Origin: Thiocystis violascens
GTDB taxonomy: Bacteria; Pseudomonadota; Gammaproteobacteria; Chromatiales; Chromatiaceae
Length of the DNA stretch: 64,000 nt
Assembly (NCBI GenBank): GCA_020721065.1
Contig: DYNM01000006.1
Coordinates: 1-64,000 of the forward strand
Direction: 5' to 3'
Of the stretch, positions 21,558 through 29,275 are shown in pieces. Below the pieces are notes generated by a model that made no database searches, was not told the origin of the DNA, and saw nothing but the letters and a program-made list of their open reading frames with translations. The position numbers were made by a program, and so were the translations under genes. Each line of letters opens with the position of its first letter. Within the stretch, counting starts at the first letter, position 1.

Positions 21558-22239
21558 ACAGTACTCCTGCGCCGCCGTGACCACGAATAGATTGACCGTC
21601 TTCAGCCAGCACGATTTCCTGATAACAACTGACGATGCGCTCGCCATTCATCACTACCGGAATACGCTGCCGGTGATAACGCCGCCGGTCGTCATAATGA
21701 ATCTGCACGCCCGCCGTGAGTGGCACCGCTGTTGCCGTTTGCCATTCCGTCGCCGCGAGCGGTTGCGCCGTCGCCTCACCAACCCACGTCAGCTCGGCAA
21801 AACAATTCGCCCAACCGAGCGTCACGGTGTAGGCGCTGCGTCCGGTTTGCAGGCGTGCCGCCAAATCGTCGGCAATTTCAGTTTCTAAACCACTGATATA
21901 CAAACGAAATTCCGGCTGGCGCAGGAACTCACACGGCACCTGCGTATGCGTGTTTTGCTCGGCAAGCGGACGAAAAAATTTGTCCGTTCCCGAATTGGTT
22001 TGCAGCAAATTGAGCGCGGCGCGATAGACGCGAGTGGGTTGGCGCAGCGCCACACCAATACGCACTTTTTCATAATGAAGACGCTGGTGATAATTCGTTT
22101 TGTCATATCCCAACACCGCGCCGAGTATTCCCAAAACCGTCGGCGGCGGTGGTAATGGATAACTGACCGGACTCATCGGCGAATACGGTTTTTTGAATAG
22201 CGCATATTCACCGGCAATGTCAAAGATCAGAGTACGCAT
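21523..22239 (-). CDS. cas5: Cascade subunit Cas5 (type I-B module 2)
   Basis: A second Cas5, expected to bind the crRNA 5' handle. The N-terminus has FDIAGEYALFKKPYSPMSPVSYPLPPPPTVLGILGAVLGY, the usual Cas5 opening with a proline-rich loop before a conserved helix. It has 238 residues. It begins 2 bp after the cas7 stop, and its 3' end overlaps cas3. It lacks the basic HRVKLRKD segment of the module-1 Cas5, so the two are probably specific to their own Cascade. Confidence 0.92.
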   Translation of the reverse strand: MRTLIFDIAGEYALFKKPYSPMSPVSYPLPPPPTVLGILGAVLGYDKTNYHQRLHYEKVRIGVALRQPTRVYRAALNLLQTNSGTDKFFRPLAEQNTHTQVPCEFLRQPEFRLYISGLETEIADDLAARLQTGRSAYTVTLGWANCFAELTWVGEATAQPLAATEWQTATAVPLTAGVQIHYDDRRRYHRQRIPVVMNGERIVSCYQEIVLAEDGQSIRGHGGAGVLYALDSTTIAFL

Positions 22240-22241
22240 GG

Positions 22242-23228
22242 TTATACAACCAATGCCGTGACTGGCAATTGCGCTTGCTGCGCCAGTTGCATAAATAAGT
22301 CGGATTGACCATTCGCTTCACAATGCAGTCGTGTATCCTGCATGACGCGCAACTTGACCAATTGCGGGTAATTACTCCATGCCGCCAACAATTCACTGAC
22401 ATCTAATTGAAAATCACGGGTTGAACGCAGCGCCGTATCGTCAACAGTTTTATTCAAACTAATGCGGCGTGGTAACGCACCGAGACGATAACCGGGTTGA
22501 TAATCGGCGACGACTAATAACAGCGGATCATGTCCCATTTTAGAATGCGTATTGAGTGCCGCCGTGCCATGCCACAATCCTTTTAATAACAACTCAAAAT
22601 CTTCGGTCGTCATACCAGTTGTTTGCGCGGCAGTTTCATTCGCCACGCCATACGCAGCAATTAACGCATACGGCAATAACCAGCGTTCAGCAAAAGACTT
22701 TTGATTCGCTGTTGCATTACCCGCATACGCGGCTGTTTGCTGTACCAATGTTGGTGTCACGCGATGCAATGAACGATTAAAAGCGGAAAACTGCACCGGT
22801 CCGGTTAATTGCAATGAAGGCTCACCTTTACCCAATGGCAAAGTCGCACCGAATAACCGCGCATCAATACAACCCTGCGTCACCGCTATTTCCAATGCCT
22901 GCCGTTTTGCTTCACCAGTTTTCTTGCCTTTAATTGTCTCCGTTAAAAACTGTTCTGCACGATCCTTACCTTCAGATAAATGCCCACTCGTTTTCAACGT
23001 ATCGCGGATTAAAATCTCACGTCCAGATGCCAAACGCTTTTCAACATCTGGTTCCAAACTCAATAAATAATCGCGCACCGTGCGTTTAATCCGCACATCG
23101 CTGACGGTCGCCTCGCCGGTTTCAGGATCGGTACGCGGACGGTTTTCATCCAATGGATCGCCATTTGGATTGCAATCTTTGACGTCATAAACAAACAGGA
23201 TTTCCGAGCGGTTAGTCATTGCGGTCAT
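22242..23228 (-). CDS. cas7: Cascade backbone subunit Cas7 (Csh2 family, module 2)
   Basis: A second Csh2-type Cas7, with VYDVKDCNPNGDPLDENRPR and SDVRIKRTVRDYL near the N-terminus, and IDARLFGATLP further in. It forms the crRNA-binding backbone. The ORF track begins three codons upstream (MNHM). The ATG at 23228 sits 9 nt after GGAG and is preferred. The 5' end overlaps the DUF29 gene by 17 bp, so the two are translationally coupled. The first codons, ATGACCGCAATG, nearly repeat the first codons of the DUF29 gene (ATGACCGCTATG). Confidence 0.94.
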   Translation of the reverse strand: MTAMTNRSEILFVYDVKDCNPNGDPLDENRPRTDPETGEATVSDVRIKRTVRDYLLSLEPDVEKRLASGREILIRDTLKTSGHLSEGKDRAEQFLTETIKGKKTGEAKRQALEIAVTQGCIDARLFGATLPLGKGEPSLQLTGPVQFSAFNRSLHRVTPTLVQQTAAYAGNATANQKSFAERWLLPYALIAAYGVANETAAQTTGMTTEDFELLLKGLWHGTAALNTHSKMGHDPLLLVVADYQPGYRLGALPRRISLNKTVDDTALRSTRDFQLDVSELLAAWSNYPQLVKLRVMQDTRLHCEANGQSDLFMQLAQQAQLPVTALVV

Positions 23229-23679
23229 GTGATTCATCTCCGTGAGAAAAGTTAGATGAGTTGTTGCTGATGATTTGTTCGATTGTCAATAAACACTGTT
23301 CAGGAAAGGTCAACAATGGCAATTGAGTTTCATCTGCTGCGTTACGTCGTGCAATAGGGTAAGCTATCTCAACAAACGCGGCTAATTGCTGGCGCAAGCT
23401 GGGGCTATCATTCAAAATCAGTTCAATTTCCTGCCGTGCATTGCGGATAGATAATTGCCAAGCGCTGCCGCGTCGTTCCGGTTGATAATCCGATTTGAGT
23501 AAATGCAGCAATAAATTGATTAAATGACTGGTTAAGGCGCGGCGGTCACGTTTGCCCATGCTGTCAATTTCCTCCGCGAGATTTACTGCGTCAATCGCCG
23601 TCAATTGTCCTTGACGCAATAGCGCGGCTTGATATTGCGTCCAGAGAAAAAAGTCCTCGTTATATTGCATAGCGGTCAT
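23212..23679 (-). CDS. DUF29 family protein inside the cas operon
   Basis: A 155-residue protein with the DUF29 pattern: YNEDFFLWTQYQAALLRQG, NLAEEIDSMGKRDRRAL, LLHLLKSDYQPERR, then WQLSIRNARQEIELILNDSPSLR. The family is helical, common in cyanobacteria and sulfur-oxidising gammaproteobacteria, and has no established biochemical function that I know of. Here it lies between cas8b (5-bp gap) and cas7 (17-bp overlap) of module 2, so it must be co-expressed with that Cascade. It could be a passenger, or a small helical partner of the complex in the place where a small subunit might be encoded. The family call is strong; any CRISPR role is speculation. Confidence 0.85.
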   Translation of the reverse strand: MTAMQYNEDFFLWTQYQAALLRQGQLTAIDAVNLAEEIDSMGKRDRRALTSHLINLLLHLLKSDYQPERRGSAWQLSIRNARQEIELILNDSPSLRQQLAAFVEIAYPIARRNAADETQLPLLTFPEQCLLTIEQIISNNSSNFSHGDESHDRND

Positions 23680-23684
23680 AGTAT

Positions 23685-25493
23685 TTATTCATCCTCAATG
23701 TCATCAGCTTCAGCCTCGCCATCCAATTTTTTAATGCGATAAGCGAGACTATAGCCAATGGTAAAAGCGAAAGTTGTTTCTTCATCATTTATTCCCCACT
23801 GCTCACCGCACGCCACCCACGCAGTGGCTAAATCAGGATCAAGTCCAGTAATGACATAAGCCAACTTACCGTATTGCGCCAATTTGCTATGGCCTTCACG
23901 GTATAAGCGTTTTAGTTGTGACTGTGTTAATAATCGCCCAATAAACTTTTTCGCAAAAGGTTCGGCACCACGTTCTTTGCGTTGTACCGACGTGACTGTT
24001 GATGCGTAGCAACCGGTTAAAAACGCAACAATCAACTCAGGGCGACGGAAAAAATCAGCGTGTTCTTTAATGTAGCGTCCATAAGCACTATTCGGAATGA
24101 TTTCAGACATTGCAGGATGCTCCTGGTTAGAATTCAAAACGACAAGTTCAGTTAAAAGCGCATAACGATAAAGCCCCCAAGCATGGCGCGTCATCCAATG
24201 CAATAAATCAACATTGCGCTTGCCGGTATCCAGTAATTTACCGACTAAGCAACGAATAAAATGCTGTTGGTCAATTGCTTGCCCAGAAAACAAAGCGGTC
24301 AACCAACTACGCAAAGTATCATCACTTGCGTTATCACTGGCGCTGGAGAAGTTCTTAAATGTTAGCGCACCAATGTTTACTGGTTTCAGTTCAGTTTTTG
24401 TTTCAACAATTAAATCGGCAGCTTTGCTGATTTTTCGTGCCGACTCATGCAGAACTTGTAATCGACTGGGTAATAATTGTTGTACTTCGGCTTTGATCTT
24501 CCATGATGCGTTGTCTTTTTCAAAAAAGACTAAAGAAAAAGCGAGTTGATCTCCGCAATTAGAGAATTCGCTGATCAGTGCAAATTCGTCAGAGACTAAA
24601 TCTTGTACTTTATTCAAACGATAACGATCATGGTTATTTTCTAAACGTCCACGCATTTGCGTACGCACCTCAATATTATTACTATAAGGCAAAATAAAAT
24701 AGGTTAGTTCTTTTATTTTTTTACTGCCGTTGCGAGTCAAAAACTGTCCGGTCAAGCTGCTTGACAAATTAGTCTCAACAAAAGTAATAGCATCAGAAAT
24801 AGCAATAGCACACTCGCCACACACAGGAAAATTACGATGTGCTTGCTTGGCGCTAAATCCACCTGCAATACTGCCCGGATTATTCAAGTTATAACATGCT
24901 AATACCGAATAATTGCCATAAACAGTGACATCTGATTGTCCACAAATTGCACAAGTGCCAGCATGACGTTCGCTGCGTTTCTTGTCTTTTTCAGCAAAAC
25001 TTTTTAATACGCTGTCAAGCATAAAAGCCCGCACTTCTAGCCAAGAATAAACCGGCGTCATTTCCACGTCAGCCCAATAGACATAAGCGAGATGTTTTTT
25101 ATCATCGCTCTCAACATCTTTACGCTTTATTTCTACTTCTGCCCAAATGTCAGTTTGTTTCGATTGGAACGTCGTTAAACTATCAATTAACCATTGTCGT
25201 TTTTCCATTGATAAATCAGGATAATCAATAAAGGTTTGTATTGTACGAAGTAAACGATCAGGTGTACTTTTTGACAACGTATAGCAAGGTGTAAAATTCG
25301 TGCCTTTTGATGGGCCAGAACGATACACCACCCCGTCATTGCCAATGCGCGTTTTCACACCAATCCATTCTCCATTAGCGCCAAAACACAGCGCCAACCC
25401 GCGATCATAATTCGTTGGCATTCCTTCATTTAAGCGTTCCCAATCCGCTCGTTGCGGTAAACATTGACTCAATTCATATAACCGTTGAAACAT
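23685..25493 (-). CDS. cas8b: Cascade large subunit Cas8b (TM1802-like, module 2)
   Basis: A second Cas8b-like large subunit. It has the zinc-binding pair GTCAICGQSDVTV and, about 40 residues later, FPVCGECAIAI, in the same central position as in module 1. The C-terminal half is helical, and the last residues are acidic (EAEADDIEDE). The ORF track uses a TTG five codons upstream. The ATG at 25493 (MFQRLYELSQ) follows GAGGG at a suitable distance and gives 602 residues. It is the first gene of module 2, about 107 bp after cmr6, a gap large enough for a promoter. Confidence 0.87.
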   Translation of the reverse strand: MFQRLYELSQCLPQRADWERLNEGMPTNYDRGLALCFGANGEWIGVKTRIGNDGVVYRSGPSKGTNFTPCYTLSKSTPDRLLRTIQTFIDYPDLSMEKRQWLIDSLTTFQSKQTDIWAEVEIKRKDVESDDKKHLAYVYWADVEMTPVYSWLEVRAFMLDSVLKSFAEKDKKRSERHAGTCAICGQSDVTVYGNYSVLACYNLNNPGSIAGGFSAKQAHRNFPVCGECAIAISDAITFVETNLSSSLTGQFLTRNGSKKIKELTYFILPYSNNIEVRTQMRGRLENNHDRYRLNKVQDLVSDEFALISEFSNCGDQLAFSLVFFEKDNASWKIKAEVQQLLPSRLQVLHESARKISKAADLIVETKTELKPVNIGALTFKNFSSASDNASDDTLRSWLTALFSGQAIDQQHFIRCLVGKLLDTGKRNVDLLHWMTRHAWGLYRYALLTELVVLNSNQEHPAMSEIIPNSAYGRYIKEHADFFRRPELIVAFLTGCYASTVTSVQRKERGAEPFAKKFIGRLLTQSQLKRLYREGHSKLAQYGKLAYVITGLDPDLATAWVACGEQWGINDEETTFAFTIGYSLAYRIKKLDGEAEADDIEDE

Positions 25494-25600
25494 GTCATGT
25501 GCCCTCAAAAGTCATGCTGTTACTGAGATAACGGATGTGCCGTGACTATTTTCAATGTAGCAGCGCGTCGCAGTGATCAAAAAGATGGTGCAACCGCGTT

Positions 25601-26704
25601 TTATGAGTGACGCAACTGCGTAAGTCTTTCTTTACGCTCACGTTTTTTCTCACCACTGCCCCAGCCTGCGTAGCTGTAAATTTTTTCAATTAAATCGGCA
25701 AGTTGAACACGTTCTGTTTCAGGCCAATGAATACCATCACCTAATAACTTGCGTGTTTTATCCATAAAGACACCACCCGCATCGGGTTTGCGATTACCGC
25801 TGCATTCTTGCTCGTATGCAATACGCATTTCTTGTAACGTGCGCTGTTCTGGTGTGAGCATTTGCAATGCTACTTGTTTTTCTAGTTCGCGGTATTTGTT
25901 ATGAAGATCAGTCGTTTCATCGTCATTTATTTGCATCACACCATAACCCACTGCTGTTTTTGCCCCAGCGCCGAGCCATTCCAATGCGGATTTTAGAGCA
26001 TCGAATACCTTATTTAATTCGGAGGCATATTCAAGACAACGTGGCGCAATTCCAAACAACAGCTTGGGTTTTTTAGCAACTAAAAACGGTATTGGCACTG
26101 GTGAGTGCCAATCAGCAGGAATATGTTCTGGCTCACTTCGCCAATTCTGAATCTCACCGCCTTTTTCATACCATTTACCCATGTGCGGAGTCATAATATC
26201 GGCACTAAGATTAACTGGTGCAACTGGTAAAGCATCAAAAAAGATAAATGCGCCTGCTTGGTCTTGATTACCAAACCAACGATTCACCAGCTGGTCTTTT
26301 ATTTCATCATCAAGCGATTCATCCCATACTTCAATCCACGCCCGCACTAAACCTTTAACGCCGCTTCCGGCTAAATAAGGCACACCGAGCGTATGATGCC
26401 ACGCTAATCCATTTTCAACTGGATGTGTTAAACCTAAACCAGTGGCAAAATTCCAATCAACGCTAAATACTGCTCCGCGTCCACCGAGTGCAGTGACGAG
26501 TGCTAAATGACGCAAACTCATTTGCTCAAGTTGATCGTGGTTGCCAGTTAGTTTAGCGTTATCTTTTACCCAAGCAGCTTTACCTGTATCTGGCACTTTC
26601 CAATCGGAATCATACCGATCAAAAAAACGGTTGTACCACAGCCCGCGATGACCACCATCAGGCAGATTATTTGGTGCATCGTGTAAATAAAGCGGTAAGG
26701 TCAT
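25601..26704 (-). CDS. cmr6: Type III-B Cmr complex subunit Cmr6
   Basis: Cmr6 is a RAMP-fold subunit at the crRNA 3' end of the Cmr complex. The signature is FATGLGLTHPVENGLAWHHTLGVPYLAGSGVKGLVR, and later the glycine-rich LGAGAKTAVGYG typical of RAMP proteins. At 367 residues it is of usual size, with a charged C-terminal tail (EKKRERKERLTQLR). It starts about 2 bp after the cmr5 stop and has GGAG upstream. It is the last gene of the Cmr block. Confidence 0.93.
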   Translation of the reverse strand: MTLPLYLHDAPNNLPDGGHRGLWYNRFFDRYDSDWKVPDTGKAAWVKDNAKLTGNHDQLEQMSLRHLALVTALGGRGAVFSVDWNFATGLGLTHPVENGLAWHHTLGVPYLAGSGVKGLVRAWIEVWDESLDDEIKDQLVNRWFGNQDQAGAFIFFDALPVAPVNLSADIMTPHMGKWYEKGGEIQNWRSEPEHIPADWHSPVPIPFLVAKKPKLLFGIAPRCLEYASELNKVFDALKSALEWLGAGAKTAVGYGVMQINDDETTDLHNKYRELEKQVALQMLTPEQRTLQEMRIAYEQECSGNRKPDAGGVFMDKTRKLLGDGIHWPETERVQLADLIEKIYSYAGWGSGEKKRERKERLTQLRHS

Positions 26705-26706
26705 GG

Positions 26707-27252
26707 TTATTGAACTCCAGCGTTATCATCTTCACGAGCGAGAAAAGCACTGGCGAGTTTTTTCACCCAATCAAGAAATAACAGTGCCTCAATTTGAGCT
26801 GCTAAATAAGCGTCTTGATCAGATTGAGTAATAGCATCGAGTAAATCACCCTTATTCGCAAATGGTCGCCCAGATTGATTAAGCCAGTCTCCTAATAGCT
26901 CGTAGAGTTTATAGTAAGTGTGCTCAGTACCTTTGCGCCGATAAAATGCAGCAGTTTGTCCCAAACCATTCGCATGAATCATAAACGGCATAGAGCTGGC
27001 ATAACTGTTAAATTCCTTCTGTTTTTTCAAATCAGTCCGCCATTCTTCCGCTAATTTCTTTATGCCTTTCAGAGCAAATGCAGCGCGTTCTTGCTCTGGC
27101 GTTTTCGTGGACACAGAATCATTCTTCACTGGCGCAGATGCAGTAGTAGGCGTATCAAGCACCTTTTTAGAAAAGGCGGTTTGGGAAGATTTTTCCGCTG
27201 CCACCTGCGCTAGTTTTTCCTTCTTGCGCTGTTCTTTTTTATAGTTCGTCAT
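26707..27252 (-). CDS. cmr5: Type III-B Cmr complex small subunit Cmr5
   Basis: Cmr5 is the small all-helical subunit stacked along the Cmr filament. The family core begins near residue 50 with TPEQERAAFALKGIKKLAEE, followed by SSMPFMIHANGLGQTAAFY and AQIEALLFLDWVKKLASAFL. The first 50 residues are a lysine-, serine- and threonine-rich extension that is longer than usual and probably disordered. The ORF-track start is a GTG. The next codon is an ATG placed after a strong GGAGGG, so I start there. Confidence 0.92.
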   Translation of the reverse strand: MTNYKKEQRKKEKLAQVAAEKSSQTAFSKKVLDTPTTASAPVKNDSVSTKTPEQERAAFALKGIKKLAEEWRTDLKKQKEFNSYASSMPFMIHANGLGQTAAFYRRKGTEHTYYKLYELLGDWLNQSGRPFANKGDLLDAITQSDQDAYLAAQIEALLFLDWVKKLASAFLAREDDNAGVQ

Positions 27253-27255
27253 CAC

Positions 27256-28131
27256 TCAACCCTCCGCCCGTTGAATCTTCACCTTGCACCAACCCATGCC
27301 AACAGTTTCGTTGCCACCGAGCTGTAAATATGGACGCTGAAACAACTCATCAGTGACATGTTTCAATACCTCAGCAGCAGATTTATTGCTGCCCTTGATT
27401 CGTGCTGCCTGTGCATGAAGTGCGACATAGAGCAACGTATCTGGCGGCAGCGTTTCTTCATACCATAGCATTCCGTCTCTGACTGTTTTAGTGTTGTTAT
27501 CAATACAAATATGCGGATTCACTGGCGTGGCGAATTGGGCTAAATGATTAAAACGATCATCAGTCACCAGTGTTAATTGTTTATTCAACACAGACTCGGC
27601 GTCATCGCGTCCCATCAATTGCGCCAACACTGGAATGATTGCGCTGAAGTCACTCTCGACAGCCTCAAATTGAAATTCTTCCAAATACAATGTTTTATTA
27701 TTCATTGCATTGGGTAGCAACGCGATGTGATTTTTTTCAGGATCAGGAACAGGGTTCATATCAAACGTTGTTAAGCCTAATCGTTCTGCATCCCTCTTAA
27801 ATCGTTTTAATAACGCAGGACACGTCACCCATTTGAAATGACCAGTTAATGAACGCACTGGCAATAATAAAAGCCGAGCATCACTCACTAATAATGCACC
27901 CGCGTGCTCATGCGCACTCCCAACATCTGGACCGAATACAGCAAATAACCAATCAAATTTTTGTTCTTCAGCACGGGCGCGTAATGCACCTTTCACTGCT
28001 GAACCAAATATCACTGGCCATGCTGTATGCGCTTCGCGTTGAATAGGTAAATCAATCGCAGTCGCCATTTGACCAGCGCCAGCATGAATAGATGTTTCTG
28101 CCAATAAACCGAGTAGTGCCGTGTGTTGCAT
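27256..28131 (-). CDS. cmr4: Type III-B Cmr complex backbone RNase Cmr4
   Basis: Cmr4 forms the Cmr backbone and cuts target RNA at regular intervals. The N-terminus has ETSIHAGAGQ, then ATAIDLPIQREAHTAWPVIFGSAVKGALR; the aspartate of IDLPIQRE matches the catalytic Asp known from characterised Cmr4. The C-terminus ends with the RAMP glycine loop GGNETVGMGWCKV. The ORF track starts 11 codons upstream within cmr3. The ATG at 28131 follows AGGAGA closely and matches family length (291 residues). Confidence 0.95.
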   Translation of the reverse strand: MQHTALLGLLAETSIHAGAGQMATAIDLPIQREAHTAWPVIFGSAVKGALRARAEEQKFDWLFAVFGPDVGSAHEHAGALLVSDARLLLLPVRSLTGHFKWVTCPALLKRFKRDAERLGLTTFDMNPVPDPEKNHIALLPNAMNNKTLYLEEFQFEAVESDFSAIIPVLAQLMGRDDAESVLNKQLTLVTDDRFNHLAQFATPVNPHICIDNNTKTVRDGMLWYEETLPPDTLLYVALHAQAARIKGSNKSAAEVLKHVTDELFQRPYLQLGGNETVGMGWCKVKIQRAEG

Positions 28132-28147
28132 AATCTCTCCTAAAAAT

Positions 28148-29275
28148 TTACCAAGTGCCAACAACTAATTCACCACGACCGAGCGCCGTATCCGCGCCAA
28201 TTCGATAACCATGCAAATGATTTGCAGCGTTTTTTACATCGCTTGCAACGGTGCAGAAATACACGCTGCCTGCCGGAATTAAACTTTTAACCGAACGCGG
28301 TTGTTGTTTAACTAAATTCCAGCCACCTTCTCGTGCTGCCTTGCCAATCACGGCGCAATCAATCGTCAATTCAATTCCGTTGATTTTACCTTGCCATTTG
28401 CATATTCCGTCGTATTCAACGGGCTTAAACCCGGGTGGAAACCAATCATTTCCAAAATCTGCATTGGTTAATAGCATGAGCAACAGTTTATTTCCTGTTA
28501 GGTTGGGCAATTCAATCTGTGCTTTAGCCTCATGGTTGATACTCACCGCACTAGCGCGACCTTCACCACCTAAGCGCACTATACCCTGTTGTAATTGATA
28601 ACTATCAGGAATACCGGCTATACCAACGCCAATTGCCAGTTCTAAATGCGGACGTAAATGGCGCGTTTGATACAGCAGTCCATCAATACCCGTGCGTTGT
28701 TGATTATTGCGGGCAATACCAAGGCGCGGCTCTTCTGTGTATAAATCTTTCGCTTTGAACACGTTATCCGGTGATTTTTGCTTTAAGACCTTTTGCAAAT
28801 CAACAGCAGTCAACCAACAGTTTTCTAATGGTTTCGCACCAGCGAGCGGTTGTTGAATACGCGGCAATTGCACTTTACCAAGATCACAGTCCACTGCATC
28901 GCCCGGTTCAAGAAAACGATAATGCTCATCTTTAGCAAGCAAATGTAACGGCGCTGGATATAAACGTTCGGTATTCCGAACTGGACACACATTATTCCAA
29001 ACTGGATACGGTCCAGTCAGTTTTAATGCGCCGAGATCATCACCAACGCCGATGATTTGTTTGAGTTCGATGTATTCATTTGCATCTACAAAGCGATTCC
29101 AATTAACGCCCTGTTGTTCACCAATCAATGTGCGAATTGCACCTGCAACAGTTCGTGCTGGCGGTGGAAATAGGCTGCTTAATGTATTGCTGCCACTGGT
29201 ATCAAATCCCCGTGCTTCGCGGAAAAACCATGTATCCAGCGGATTAAACAGCCAGTATTGAGTTGCATCATTCAT
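28148..29275 (-). CDS. cmr3: Type III-B Cmr complex subunit Cmr3
   Basis: Cmr3 binds the crRNA 5' handle next to Cas10. The Cmr3 signature is clear: NPLDTWFFREARGFD, then LSSLFPPPARTVAGAIRTLIGE, and a C-terminal HGYRIGADTALGRGELVV. It has 375 residues. The start overlaps the cmr2 stop as TAATG, with AAGGAG about 10 nt before it. Confidence 0.95.
   Translation of the reverse strand: MNDATQYWLFNPLDTWFFREARGFDTSGSNTLSSLFPPPARTVAGAIRTLIGEQQGVNWNRFVDANEYIELKQIIGVGDDLGALKLTGPYPVWNNVCPVRNTERLYPAPLHLLAKDEHYRFLEPGDAVDCDLGKVQLPRIQQPLAGAKPLENCWLTAVDLQKVLKQKSPDNVFKAKDLYTEEPRLGIARNNQQRTGIDGLLYQTRHLRPHLELAIGVGIAGIPDSYQLQQGIVRLGGEGRASAVSINHEAKAQIELPNLTGNKLLLMLLTNADFGNDWFPPGFKPVEYDGICKWQGKINGIELTIDCAVIGKAAREGGWNLVKQQPRSVKSLIPAGSVYFCTVASDVKNAANHLHGYRIGADTALGRGELVVGTW

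Noticed and set aside
20966-21580. Plus-strand ORF of 204 residues opposite cas3 of module 2
   Set aside because: It is the antisense shadow of a clear Cas3 coding region and has low-complexity composition.
13033-25493. Type I-C or I-D identity for the two Cascade modules
   Set aside because: Csh2-type Cas7, zinc-containing TM1802-like Cas8 and a Cas6b with a separate Cas5 fit I-B. There is no Cas10d, and Cas5 would be the processing enzyme in I-C.
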